Shown: positions 46,231 to 54,449 of the stretch, in pieces | How positions within the stretch are numbered: position 1 is the stretch's first letter | Layout: every line of letters begins with the position of its first letter | Translations under genes and position numbers: made by a program | Notes under the pieces: generated by a model | Told to the model about the DNA's origin: nothing | The model's database searches: none | Seen by the model: the letters and a program-made list of their open reading frames with translations, nothing else | NCBI GenBank assembly: GCA_964346545.1 | Contig: CAYFVR010000001.1 | Span: 1 to 64,000, forward strand | From: CAYFVR01 sp964346545 | GTDB taxonomy: Bacteria > Desulfobacterota > Desulfobacteria > Desulfobacterales > Desulfococcaceae | DNA length: 64,000 bases | Reading direction: 5' to 3'

Positions 46231-48705
46231 ATGGCGGAAACCGACAAGGACGATCTGATCAGCATCATCGAGGAAGAGGAAATCGCCGGGGACATTCCCG
46301 ACGTGATGCCGCTCATGCCGGTGCGGGACGTGGTCATCTTCACCGACATGCTGCTGCCGCTCTTCGTGGGCCGAAAAAAATCGGTTCGGGCGGTGGAGGA
46401 GGCGGTGGCCAAGGACAGCTTCCTCATGCTGGTCACCCAGAAGGATCCCGGGGTGGAATCCCCGAAACCGGAGGATATCTTCGAGGTGGGCACCGTGGGC
46501 CGCATCCTGCGGATGCTCAAGCTGCCCGACGGCCGCCTCAAGGCCCTGGTGCAGGGGGTGGCCAAGGCGAAGGTGGAAAAATATACCCGCAAGCGCTCCT
46601 GGTATCAGGTCCGCGTTTCCCTCGTCGAAGAGCCGGAGACGACGGAACCGGACCTGGAAACCGAGGCCATGATGCGCAACGTGCGGGATTATTCGGAAAA
46701 AATTCTTTCCCTTCGCGGGGAAATGAGCAACGACGTGACCACCATCCTGGAAAGCATCGAGGAGCCCGGCCGACTGGCCGACCTGGTGGCCTCCAACCTG
46801 CGGTTAAAGCTCGAAGAATCCCAAATGATTCTGGAGCTGCTCGATCCGCTGGAGCGGTTGCGCAAAGTCAACGATCTGCTGTCCCGGGAAGTGGAACTCT
46901 CGGCCATGCAGGCCAAAATCCAAAGCGACGTCAAGGACGAGATTTCCAAAAGCCAGCGGGATTATTTCCTGCGGGAGCAGGTGCGGGCCATCCACAAGGA
47001 ACTCGGCGAGATGGACGACCGGGGCCAGGAGGTGGACGAGTACGCCCAGCGGATCAAAAAAGCCAAAATGCCCAAGGAGGCCAGGGAAGAGGCCGAAAAA
47101 CAGCTCCGGCGGCTGGAGCAGATGCATCCGGAAGCCGCCGAAACGACCATCATCCGAACCTATCTGGACTGGCTGGTGGAACTGCCCTGGAAAAAATCGA
47201 CCAAGGACCATCTGGACATCGCCAACGCCAAAACGGTGTTGGATCGGGACCATTACGGCCTGGACCGCATCAAGGACCGGATCCTGGAATACCTCAGCGT
47301 CCGCAAGCTCAATCCCGAGATGAAAGGGCCGATCCTCTGCTTCGTGGGCCCCCCCGGCGTGGGCAAAACCTCCCTGGGGCGCGCCATCGCCCGGGCGCTG
47401 AAACGCAAGTTCCACCGCATCTCCCTGGGCGGGGTTCGGGACGAGGCGGAAATCCGGGGCCACCGGCGAACCTACATCGGGGCGCTTCCCGGCCGGATCA
47501 TCCAGGGGCTCAAGCAGTGCGGCACCCGAAACCCGGTTTTCATGATGGACGAGATCGACAAGCTGGGGGCCGATTTCCGGGGCGATCCTTCTTCGGCCCT
47601 GCTGGAGGCGCTGGACCCGGAACAAAACGACCAGTTCAGCGACCATTACCTGAACCTGGCGTTCGATCTGTCCCAGGTGATGTTCATCCTGACGGCCAAC
47701 GTCGGCGACACCATCCCCTCGGCCCTCTACGACCGCATGGAGGTGATCCGCATTCCCGGCTACACCGAGGAGGAGAAGACGGTGATCGCCCATCGTCACC
47801 TGATCCCCCGCCAGCTCAAGGAAAACGGCCTCAAGCCGCGCAATCTTTCCATCAGCGACGGCGCCCTGGCCCAGATGATCACCGAATACACCGCGGAGGC
47901 GGGCCTGCGGAATCTGGAGCGGAAAATCGGCGCCATCTGCCGGAAGACCGCCCGGCGCATCGCGGAGGGAAAAAAGGGCAAGATGGCCGTCACCCGCGCC
48001 AACATCCACAAATTCCTGGGGGTGCCCCGATACTCTCCGGAAATGGACAAGGACGAAAGCCAGATCGGCCTGGCCACCGGCCTCGCCTGGACCGAAGTGG
48101 GCGGCGAGGTGCTCTACATCGAGGCCTCGCTGATTCCCGGCAAGGGCGAAATGCTCATCACGGGGCAGCTGGGCGAGATCATGCAGGAGTCGGCCCGGGC
48201 CGCGGTCACCTACGCCCGTCGCCGGCTGACCAGCTTCGGCCTCAAGGAGAACCATCTGGACAACCTGGACCTGCACATCCACGTGCCCGCCGGCGCGATT
48301 CCCAAGGACGGACCTTCGGCCGGCATCGCCATGGCCACCGCCCTCATCTCCATCCTGCTGCAACGGCCCATCAGCGCCGACGTGGCCATGACCGGGGAAA
48401 TCACCCTCCGGGGCCGGGTGCTGCCCATCGGCGGGCTCAAGGAAAAGGTGCTGGGCGCTTTGCGCGGCGGCATCCGGACCATCGTCATCCCGGAGAAAAA
48501 CCGAAAGGAGCTGTCGGAACTTCCGGCCCGCCTCCGGCGAAAGGTGGAATTCATTCCCGTGGGCCACATGGACGAAGTGCTGCCCGTGGCCATTCCGGAA
48601 ACCAAGGGCCGCCGGATTCCGAACCGACCGGTTCGCCGACCCCGGGCGGCGCCCCCGCGCCGGGGCATCCGGGGTCCGTTCCGCCCGGGAATCCGAACCC
48701 CATGA
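46231..48705 (+). CDS. lon: ATP-dependent protease Lon
   Basis: An 824-residue Lon (La). The N-terminal substrate-binding domain (about 25-215, LPLFVGRKKSVRAVEEAVAK) is followed by the AAA+ module with Walker A GPPGVGKTS (near 370) and Walker B FMMDEIDK. The C-terminal protease domain has the Ser-Lys dyad S696 (KDGPSAGIAMA) and K739 (GGLKEK). It degrades damaged and regulatory proteins. A tail of about 30 basic, proline-rich residues (NRPVRRPRAAPPRRGIRG) ends the protein and is longer than usual. GGGAG precedes the ATG. Its stop overlaps the tsaB start (ATGA). Confidence 0.97.
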   Translation: MAETDKDDLISIIEEEEIAGDIPDVMPLMPVRDVVIFTDMLLPLFVGRKKSVRAVEEAVAKDSFLMLVTQKDPGVESPKPEDIFEVGTVGRILRMLKLPDGRLKALVQGVAKAKVEKYTRKRSWYQVRVSLVEEPETTEPDLETEAMMRNVRDYSEKILSLRGEMSNDVTTILESIEEPGRLADLVASNLRLKLEESQMILELLDPLERLRKVNDLLSREVELSAMQAKIQSDVKDEISKSQRDYFLREQVRAIHKELGEMDDRGQEVDEYAQRIKKAKMPKEAREEAEKQLRRLEQMHPEAAETTIIRTYLDWLVELPWKKSTKDHLDIANAKTVLDRDHYGLDRIKDRILEYLSVRKLNPEMKGPILCFVGPPGVGKTSLGRAIARALKRKFHRISLGGVRDEAEIRGHRRTYIGALPGRIIQGLKQCGTRNPVFMMDEIDKLGADFRGDPSSALLEALDPEQNDQFSDHYLNLAFDLSQVMFILTANVGDTIPSALYDRMEVIRIPGYTEEEKTVIAHRHLIPRQLKENGLKPRNLSISDGALAQMITEYTAEAGLRNLERKIGAICRKTARRIAEGKKGKMAVTRANIHKFLGVPRYSPEMDKDESQIGLATGLAWTEVGGEVLYIEASLIPGKGEMLITGQLGEIMQESARAAVTYARRRLTSFGLKENHLDNLDLHIHVPAGAIPKDGPSAGIAMATALISILLQRPISADVAMTGEITLRGRVLPIGGLKEKVLGALRGGIRTIVIPEKNRKELSELPARLRRKVEFIPVGHMDEVLPVAIPETKGRRIPNRPVRRPRAAPPRRGIRGPFRPGIRTP

Positions 48706-49388
48706 AGCTGCTGGCCGTCGACACCGCCACTCCGAGCCTGAGCGTGGCGGTCACCGACGGCGAAGAACTTCGGGCGGAAATCACCCTCCGCCGCCGCCAG
48801 ACCCATACTCGAACGCTGATGCGCCAGCTGGAATCGGTTCTGGAACTGGCCGGGATGGCGCCCGCGGAACTGGACGGGCTGGCGGCGGTGGCCGGCCCGG
48901 GCAGCTTCACCGGGCTGCGCATCGGCCTGAGCGCCGTCAAGGGGCTCGCCCTGGGGCTGGGGAAGCCGGCGGTGGGCGTCTCCGCCCTGGAGGGGCTGGC
49001 CCGACAGCTTCCCGGCGTCTCCGTCTCGATTCACGTCCTGATCGACGCCCGCAAGGGCCAGGTCTACCGGGGGATGTTCCGGTGGGCGGAGGATCGGCTG
49101 GTCTCGTTGGCGGAACCGGCCGTGCTGAGTCCCGAAGCGGCGGCCGCGGAAATGCGGGGAGCGGCCATGCTGGTGGGGGACGGGGCCCGGCTCCACCGGG
49201 AACGGCTGGCGCGTCGCGTCGGGGCGCGGTTTCGCGTCGCCCCCCCCGGCGTCCACACCCTTCGGGCGTCCACCGCGGCCCGGATGGCCCGGGAGAAGAT
49301 TGCGGCGGGCGCCTCTTGCGATCCGGCCGAGCTGGTTCCCCAATATTTGCGTCCCTCGGACGCGGAATTGGCGCGAACGGACGGGTAA
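48702..49388 (+). CDS. tsaB: tRNA threonylcarbamoyladenosine biosynthesis protein TsaB
   Basis: A 228-residue ASKHA-fold protein that partners TsaD and TsaE in placing threonylcarbamoyl on A37 of ANN-decoding tRNAs. The N-terminus LLAVDTATPSLSVAV, the block RRRQTHTRTLM and the signature GPGSFTGLRIGLSAVKGLA are diagnostic of TsaB. Length is usual. The ATG overlaps the lon stop as ATGA, so it is translated from the lon message. Some neighbouring lineages also keep tsaB next to lon or rimI. Confidence 0.93.
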   Translation: MKLLAVDTATPSLSVAVTDGEELRAEITLRRRQTHTRTLMRQLESVLELAGMAPAELDGLAAVAGPGSFTGLRIGLSAVKGLALGLGKPAVGVSALEGLARQLPGVSVSIHVLIDARKGQVYRGMFRWAEDRLVSLAEPAVLSPEAAAAEMRGAAMLVGDGARLHRERLARRVGARFRVAPPGVHTLRASTAARMAREKIAAGASCDPAELVPQYLRPSDAELARTDG

Positions 49389-49395
49389 GTTTTCA

Positions 49396-49425
49396 TTGAC
49401 ACCGGCTTCGGCCTTCGGTTATACA
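49396..49425 (+). promoter_or_regulatory. Sigma-70-like promoter for psd
   Basis: TTGACA (49396-49401) with TATACA (49420-49425) at 18 bases, or TTATAC at 17. It lies 38 bases before the psd start codon, directly after tsaB. Confidence 0.6.
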
Positions 49426-49463
49426 GGCCGAACGACTTGAGATGAAAGGGTTCTCTTTCCGAA

Positions 49464-50141
49464 ATGTCCAAATTTTTCTGGGCCGATCCGCCCGGACAAC
49501 GGGCCTTTCCGGTGGCCAAGGCGGGAATTCCGCTAATCGCCGCGGGCGCGTTCGTCACGGCCGTTTTCGCCCTGCTGGAATTGACGGTCCCGGCCCTGAT
49601 CGGGCTTTTCGGCACCGCCTGCGTTTGCGCCTTTTTCCGGGATCCGGATCGGGCCATCCCCGCCGAGCCGGGCGCGGTGGTTTCTCCGGCCGACGGAAAG
49701 GTCATCGTGGCGGAGCGGGTGAACGACTGCCCCTTTTTGGATGGGCCCCGTTTCAAATTGAGCGTCTTCATGACCGTTTTCAACGTCCACGTCAACCGGA
49801 TTCCGGTGGCGGGCACGGTGGAGTCGGTCCATTACCATCCCGGCAAATTCGTTTCGGCCAATCTCGACAAGGCCAGCCGCGAGAACGAACACAACGCGGT
49901 GATCGTGACGTCCGACGAAGGCGGGGCGTCCATCTGTTACGTGCAGATCGCCGGCCTGGTGGCTCGCCGGATCATCTCCTGGGTGCAGCCGGGCGACCGC
50001 CTCGCCCGCGGCCAGCGTTGCGGGCTGATCTGCTTCGGCTCCCGGCTGGACGTTTACCTGCCGCCGGACGCCCGGCCGGCCGTGACGATCGGCGAAAAGG
50101 TGCGGGCCGGCACTTCGATTCTGGGCCGCCTGTCCGAATAA
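49464..50141 (+). CDS. psd: Phosphatidylserine decarboxylase, short (Psd-B-like) form
   Basis: A 225-residue proenzyme that decarboxylates phosphatidylserine to phosphatidylethanolamine at the inner membrane. Two hydrophobic segments (about 17-50) form the anchor. The block VVSPADGKVIVAERV, the motif FMTVFNVHVNRIPV and the self-cleavage site between G192 and S193 (CFGSRLDVYLP), which yields the pyruvoyl enzyme, are all present. Length fits the short family (about 215). No pssA gene follows in the window, although the two are often adjacent. Confidence 0.92.
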   Translation: MSKFFWADPPGQRAFPVAKAGIPLIAAGAFVTAVFALLELTVPALIGLFGTACVCAFFRDPDRAIPAEPGAVVSPADGKVIVAERVNDCPFLDGPRFKLSVFMTVFNVHVNRIPVAGTVESVHYHPGKFVSANLDKASRENEHNAVIVTSDEGGASICYVQIAGLVARRIISWVQPGDRLARGQRCGLICFGSRLDVYLPPDARPAVTIGEKVRAGTSILGRLSE

Positions 50142-50249
50142 AAACATTTCGGGATCGACATTCCACGGGCGACCGCCGCGGCACTTGGCCGTTGGACGGC
50201 CGCCCGGTATTTTAGGAGGCGGAGTCATCCCGTCTCCGGGAGAACGCAC

Positions 50250-51323
50250 ATGTCCAACAAATCCTACCGAATCGCCGTGATTCCGGGCGACGGCACGGGC
50301 CCCGAGGTGGTGGCCGAGGGCGTCAAGGCCCTGAACGCCGCCGCCGAAAAAGAGGGATTGTCCCTGAGCTACGCCGAATTCGATCTGGGCGGCGAACGCT
50401 ACAAGCGCACCGGAGACATCCTCCCCGACTCCGTGATCGCCGAACTCGGCCAATTCGACGCCATGTACCTGGGCGCCATCGGCCATCCCGACGTGAAGCC
50501 GGGGATCCTGGAAAAGGGCATTCTCCTCAAGCTCCGCTTCCACTTCGACCAGTACGTCAATCTGCGTCCCATCAAGCTGTACGAAGGGGTGGAGACCCCG
50601 CTGAAGGACAAGGGACCGGCCGACATCGATTTCGTGGTGGTGCGGGAAAACACCGAGGGCCTTTACGCCGGGGCCGGCGGCTTTCTCAAGATGGGCACGC
50701 CGGACGAGGTGGCGGTGCAGGAATCGATCAACACCCGCAAGGGCGTGGAGCGCTGCGTTCGATACGCCTTCGAATACTGCCGCCGCCGAAACCGCCGCAA
50801 GACCCTGACCCTGTGCGGCAAGACCAACGTGCTGACCTACGCCTTCGACCTGTGGGAGCGGACCTTTTACGAGGTGGCCCGGGAATACCCGGACGTCAAG
50901 ACCGACTACGCCAACGTGGACGCCATCTGCATGTGGATGGTCAAGAACCCGGAATGGTTCGACGTGATCGTCACCGACAACATGTTCGGCGACATCATCA
51001 CCGACCTGGCCGCCATGATCCAGGGCGGCATGGGCATCGCCGCCGGGGGCAACATCAACCCCGAGGGCGTCTCCATGTTCGAGCCCATCGGCGGCTCCGC
51101 GCCCAAGTACACCGGCAAGGGGGTCATCAACCCGGTGGCCGCCATCTCCTCCGCCCAGATCCTGTTGGACACTCTGGGCGAGCCCGGCGCGGCCGCCCGG
51201 ATCGAAGCGGCGGTGGCCCGGGTGCTCCGAAACGACATCCAGCACGTCGGCGCCGGGCGGATGGGCATGTCCACCGCCGAAGTGGGCGACCGGGTGGCCG
51301 ACTACATCGCCCGGGGCGATTGA
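50250..51323 (+). CDS. leuB: 3-isopropylmalate dehydrogenase
   Basis: A 357-residue isocitrate/isopropylmalate dehydrogenase-family enzyme. It has AVIPGDGTGPEVV at the N-terminus, the substrate-binding arginines in LKLRFHFDQYVNLRP, and VVRENTEGLYAG. Metal-ligand aspartates are in TDNMFGDIITDLAA, and the NAD-binding block is EPIGGSAPKYTGKG. It performs the oxidative decarboxylation step of leucine synthesis. Isocitrate or homoisocitrate as substrate cannot be ruled out by eye, but length and motifs fit LeuB. GGGAG precedes the ATG. No leuACD genes are adjacent. Confidence 0.88.
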   Translation: MSNKSYRIAVIPGDGTGPEVVAEGVKALNAAAEKEGLSLSYAEFDLGGERYKRTGDILPDSVIAELGQFDAMYLGAIGHPDVKPGILEKGILLKLRFHFDQYVNLRPIKLYEGVETPLKDKGPADIDFVVVRENTEGLYAGAGGFLKMGTPDEVAVQESINTRKGVERCVRYAFEYCRRRNRRKTLTLCGKTNVLTYAFDLWERTFYEVAREYPDVKTDYANVDAICMWMVKNPEWFDVIVTDNMFGDIITDLAAMIQGGMGIAAGGNINPEGVSMFEPIGGSAPKYTGKGVINPVAAISSAQILLDTLGEPGAAARIEAAVARVLRNDIQHVGAGRMGMSTAEVGDRVADYIARGD

Positions 51324-51450
51324 CCGTCCGGCGACGACTTCCGCCGTTCCCGCCGGTTCTCGTACCGTCCGGGGCCAGGCGACCAATTTTAATTGACCGC
51401 GGCCGACGATTCCCCCCCATGGGCGGAACCGCCGGCCGCGCGGTTTCCGC

Positions 51451-51503
51451 AACTCCCGATGGCGACCCAAAAAGCCATCGGGACGAGCGTACTCGGGAGT
51501 TTT
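51451..51503 (+). promoter_or_regulatory. greA leader with two mutually exclusive hairpins
   Basis: The segment 51451-51463 can pair in two ways. CCCGATGGC (51455-51463) pairs perfectly with GCCATCGGG (51474-51482). AACTCCCGA (51451-51459) pairs perfectly with TCGGGAGTT (51493-51501). The second structure buries the GGGAG ribosome site at 51495-51499 and is followed by T residues. The geometry suggests an attenuator or translational switch for greA. Confidence 0.55.
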
Positions 51504-51506
51504 CCA

Positions 51507-51974
51507 TTGAACAAGGTACCCATGACCCCAACGGGCTATCAGACCCTCAAAAGCGAACTTGAAAATTTGAAATCCGTGGAGCGTCCCCAGAACATCCAGG
51601 CCATCGAAGAGGCCCGGGCCCACGGCGACCTGTCGGAAAACGCGGAGTTCGACGCCGCCAAGGATCGTCAGGCATTTTTGGAAGGGCGCATCAGCGAGTT
51701 GGAATACAAGTTGAGCAACGCCGAAATCATCGACCCGGCCAAGACGTCCAAGGACAAGGCGGTGTTCGGATGCACCGTGATTCTGGAAAACATCGAGACG
51801 GGCCAGGAGGTGAAATACCAGCTGGTGGGCCCGGAAGAGTCCAATATCGAGGCGGGACGCATTTCGGTCTCCTCCCCCCTGGGCAAGGCCATGCTCGGCA
51901 AGGAGCCCGGCATGGAGGTGGTGCTTCAGGCCCCGGGCGGCACCCGCCGCTACGAGCTGATCGAAATCCTGTAA
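51507..51974 (+). CDS. greA: Transcription elongation factor GreA
   Basis: A 155-residue GreA. The N-terminal coiled coil carries the catalytic loop ARAHGDLSENAEFDAAK, whose acidic residues stimulate RNA cleavage by backtracked polymerase. The C-terminal FKBP-like domain (VISVSSPLGKAMLGKEPG pattern) follows. Start: TTG 51507 gives MNKVPMTPTGYQTL, aligning with E. coli MQAIPMT, and has GGGAG seven bases upstream. ATG 51522, five codons later, is the alternative. The rpoZ gene follows after 15 bases, so the two form an operon of polymerase-associated proteins. Confidence 0.93.
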   Translation: MNKVPMTPTGYQTLKSELENLKSVERPQNIQAIEEARAHGDLSENAEFDAAKDRQAFLEGRISELEYKLSNAEIIDPAKTSKDKAVFGCTVILENIETGQEVKYQLVGPEESNIEAGRISVSSPLGKAMLGKEPGMEVVLQAPGGTRRYELIEIL

Positions 51975-51989
51975 TTCGGAGGAATATTC

Positions 51990-52568
51990 ATGGCGCGCAT
52001 TACCATCGAAGACTGCCTGAACCGGGTGCCCAATCGCTTCGTTCTGGTGCACATGGTGGCCCAGCGGGTGCGGGAGATCCGCGAAGGGTCCGAGTATCTG
52101 GTCAGCTCCCCCAAAAACGAGGACATCGTGGTGGCCCTTCGGGAAATCGCGGCCGGCAAGGTGTTTTTGCGGCGGCGGCGATCCATGGACTCCCCGATCC
52201 CCGAATCCACCGCCCTCTCGGCCAAGCCGACCCCGCCCTCCCGCATCGCGGCCGCGGAGCCCGCCTCCCTGAAGGCCCTGGACGCCGCCGTCCCGCCGTC
52301 CGAAAAGGTGGCGGAGGAGGAGGCGCCCCAGGCGGAGGACATGGGGACCGTCGGCGAGCCGACCGATCCGACGCCCGAGGCCCGGGAACCCGAAGCCCAA
52401 GAGCCCGAAGCCCCGGAACTCGAAACCCGGGAGCCCGAGCCCCCGGAACCCGAAGCTCAGCAGGCGAACGCCCCGGAGCCGGACATCCAGGAGCCCGACG
52501 CCCAAGAGGCGGACGCCCAGCCAAGCGATCGGGAGCCGCCGACAGCCGAGTCCGCCGAAACGGAATAA
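51990..52568 (+). CDS. rpoZ: RNA polymerase omega subunit with a long acidic proline-rich tail
   Basis: A 192-residue protein. The first 65 residues are a standard omega subunit (MARITIEDCLNRVPNRFVLV, then DIVVALREIAAGKVFLR), which helps assemble the polymerase by holding the beta-prime C-terminus. Normal omegas end at about 65-100 residues. Here some 125 extra residues follow, very rich in E, P and A with an imperfect EPEAxEP repeat and almost no lysine. This tail is presumably disordered. GGAGG precedes the ATG. The next gene, ttcA, begins one base after the stop once the duplicated assembly segment is collapsed. Confidence 0.92.
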   Translation: MARITIEDCLNRVPNRFVLVHMVAQRVREIREGSEYLVSSPKNEDIVVALREIAAGKVFLRRRRSMDSPIPESTALSAKPTPPSRIAAAEPASLKALDAAVPPSEKVAEEEAPQAEDMGTVGEPTDPTPEAREPEAQEPEAPELETREPEPPEPEAQQANAPEPDIQEPDAQEADAQPSDREPPTAESAETE

Positions 52569-52777
52569 AATGAAGGGTTCCGCCTACCGCACCCTTCGGC
52601 GGGACATGGGCCGGGCCCTGCANNNNNNNNNNNNNNNNNNNNNNNNNNNNNNNNNNNNNNNNNNNNNNNNNNNNNNNNNNNNNNNNNNNNNNNNNNNNNN
52701 NNNNNNNNNNNNNNNNNNNNNNAAATGAAGGGTTCCGCCTACCGCACCCTTCGGCGGGACATGGGCCGGGCCCTGCA
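52568..52777. repeat. 55-base duplicated contig ends around a 100-N gap
   Basis: Bases 52568-52622 and 52723-52777 are identical and flank the N run at 52623-52722. Both copies contain the start of ttcA. As at 11.3 kb, this is an unresolved overlap of exactly 55 bases between contigs rather than a true duplication. Confidence 0.9.
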
Positions 52778-53480
52778 CGACTTCGGAATGATCCGGGACG
52801 GCGACCGGATTCTGGTGGGCCTCTCCGGCGGCGCGGACAGCATGAGCCTGATGGCGCTGCTCGCGGATCGGTTGCGTCGAATCCCCATCCGGTACGCCTT
52901 GATCGCCGCCTTCGTCGATCCGGGATTCCTTCCGAGCCACGCCCCGGAACTGGCGTCGTTCTGCCGGGAACGGGGCTGGCGGCTGGAAGTGATCGCCACC
53001 GAGGACGGCCCCTACAGCCACGGGGAGGAAAACCTGGAAAACCCTTGTTTTCTTTGCTCCCGACTGCGGCGGAAGCGATTGTTCGAGCTGGCGGACGATC
53101 TTGGCTGCGCCCGGATCGCCCTGGGCCACAACAAGGACGACCTGATCGAAACCCTGTTCATCAACCTCTGCTACGCGGGGGGACTTCGCACCATGAGCCC
53201 GGTGCAACCCTTCTTCAACGAAAAATTCACCGTCATCCGGCCGCTGGCCTACGCCGAGGCGGGAACGATCCGCCGATTCGCCCGCGGCCAGGGCTTTCCC
53301 GATTTCCCCAACCCCTGCCCCAGCGCGGCCGCGTCCCGACGCGACCAGATCGGACGCCTGCTCCAAACGCTCTACGCGTCCAGTTCCAAAATCAAGGGAA
53401 ACATCTTTCATGCCATGCGGGCGGCAGATCTCCTGCGCCCGGCCGAGCCGCCGTCCCCGCGCCGGAAGGGGGAGCCATGA
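52725..53480 (+). CDS. ttcA: tRNA 2-thiocytidine synthetase TtcA-like protein
   Basis: A 251-residue PP-loop ATPase. The ATP-binding motif is SGGADS (residues 34-39). Cysteines C108 and C111 (NPCFLCSRLRR) and C198 (NPCPSAAASRRDQIG) match the three TtcA cysteines that hold an iron-sulfur cluster. TtcA thiolates cytidine 32 in tRNA. In the real chromosome the start probably lies directly after rpoZ (first copy of the ATG at 52570). In this assembly the gene reads from the second copy after the gap. The stop overlaps the folE2 start (ATGA). Confidence 0.82.
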   Translation: MKGSAYRTLRRDMGRALHDFGMIRDGDRILVGLSGGADSMSLMALLADRLRRIPIRYALIAAFVDPGFLPSHAPELASFCRERGWRLEVIATEDGPYSHGEENLENPCFLCSRLRRKRLFELADDLGCARIALGHNKDDLIETLFINLCYAGGLRTMSPVQPFFNEKFTVIRPLAYAEAGTIRRFARGQGFPDFPNPCPSAAASRRDQIGRLLQTLYASSSKIKGNIFHAMRAADLLRPAEPPSPRRKGEP

Positions 53481-54265
53481 TCGACATCCAGAGCCAGCCG
53501 GACGAGCGGAACATCCCCATCGACAAGGTGGGCATCAAGAACCTGCGGTATCCCGTGGCGGTGCTGGACCGAAGAAACGGCTACCAGCACACGGTGGCCA
53601 CCATCAACATGTACGTGGATCTGCCCGGCAACACCAAGGGCACCCACATGAGCCGCTTCGTGGAGATGCTCCATCTGTTCCGGCCCGAAATCTCCCTGGA
53701 GAAGTTTTCGATCATTCTGGAGGAGATGAAGCGTCATCTGGACGCCCGTTCGGCCCATATCGAAGTCTTCTTCCCCTACTTCATCGAAAAAGAGGCCCCC
53801 GTCAGCGGCTGCCCCGGCCTGATGGACTACACCTGCCGGCTGGTGGGCTCCAGCAACCCTTCGGGACGCACCGACCTGGTCTCCGAAGTGCGGGTGCCCA
53901 TCACCTCGGTCTGCCCCTGCTCCCGGGAAATCAGCGAGGCCGGCGCCCACAACCAGCGGGGCGAGGTGCGGCTGGCCACCCGGTTCCGAAAATTTATCTG
54001 GATCGAGGACATGATCGCCCTGGTGGAAAACTGCGCCTCCTGCGAGGTCTATTCGGTGCTGAAGCGGGTGGACGAGAAATCGGTGACCGAGCGGGGCTAT
54101 TTCAATCCCAAATTCGTGGAGGACGTGGTGCGGGACATCGCGGCCCGGCTGCGGGCGGACCCCAACATCACCTGGTTTTCCCTTTCGGCGGAAAACTTCG
54201 AGTCCATCCACAACCACAGCGCCTACGCCGCCATCGTCAGCGGGCCGGAGCCGGGCACGTTCTGA
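53477..54265 (+). CDS. folE2: GTP cyclohydrolase FolE2 (type IB)
   Basis: A 262-residue FolE2/MptA-family enzyme converting GTP to dihydroneopterin triphosphate, the entry to folate, and supplying the queuosine precursor route. The N-terminus DIQSQPDERNIPIDKVGIK is diagnostic. The catalytic and metal cysteines lie at C146/C148 in TSVCPCSREISEAGAHNQ. The C-terminal SIHNHSAYA block supplies further ligands. FolE2 enzymes are metal-flexible and not strictly zinc-dependent. The ATG overlaps the ttcA stop, so it is the last gene of the rpoZ-ttcA-folE2 string; a convergent gene follows. Confidence 0.93.
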   Translation: MIDIQSQPDERNIPIDKVGIKNLRYPVAVLDRRNGYQHTVATINMYVDLPGNTKGTHMSRFVEMLHLFRPEISLEKFSIILEEMKRHLDARSAHIEVFFPYFIEKEAPVSGCPGLMDYTCRLVGSSNPSGRTDLVSEVRVPITSVCPCSREISEAGAHNQRGEVRLATRFRKFIWIEDMIALVENCASCEVYSVLKRVDEKSVTERGYFNPKFVEDVVRDIAARLRADPNITWFSLSAENFESIHNHSAYAAIVSGPEPGTF

Positions 54266-54449
54266 GAGCGGGAAATCCGCCTCCCCGGCCGAATGCAACG
54301 CCTTGCGTTTGGGGCCGGAAAACATGTCCTTGCCATGAATTTGGCGAAAGGGCCGATGCAATTGGCCCCCGCCGACAGTCCCCAAATGAACGGCATTGGG
54401 GCTCCACGCGATTTCGGTCGCCTACGCCGCCCGCCGACTTGGGCGGTCG
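54266..54449. other. Convergent intergenic region with short hairpins
   Basis: This region lies between the 3' ends of folE2 (plus) and dacB (minus). CCGCCC (54427-54432) can pair with GGGCGG (54441-54446) three bases from the dacB stop. GCGG-GAAAT-CCGC lies near 54269. Neither has a T-run. An open frame from 54293 exists, but its composition is not protein-like; the segment looks more like repeat debris. Confidence 0.45.

Noticed and set aside
49533..52505. Minus-strand open frame across psd, leuB, greA and rpoZ
   Set aside because: Spans four clear housekeeping genes on the other strand, and its composition is typical of antisense shadow frames.
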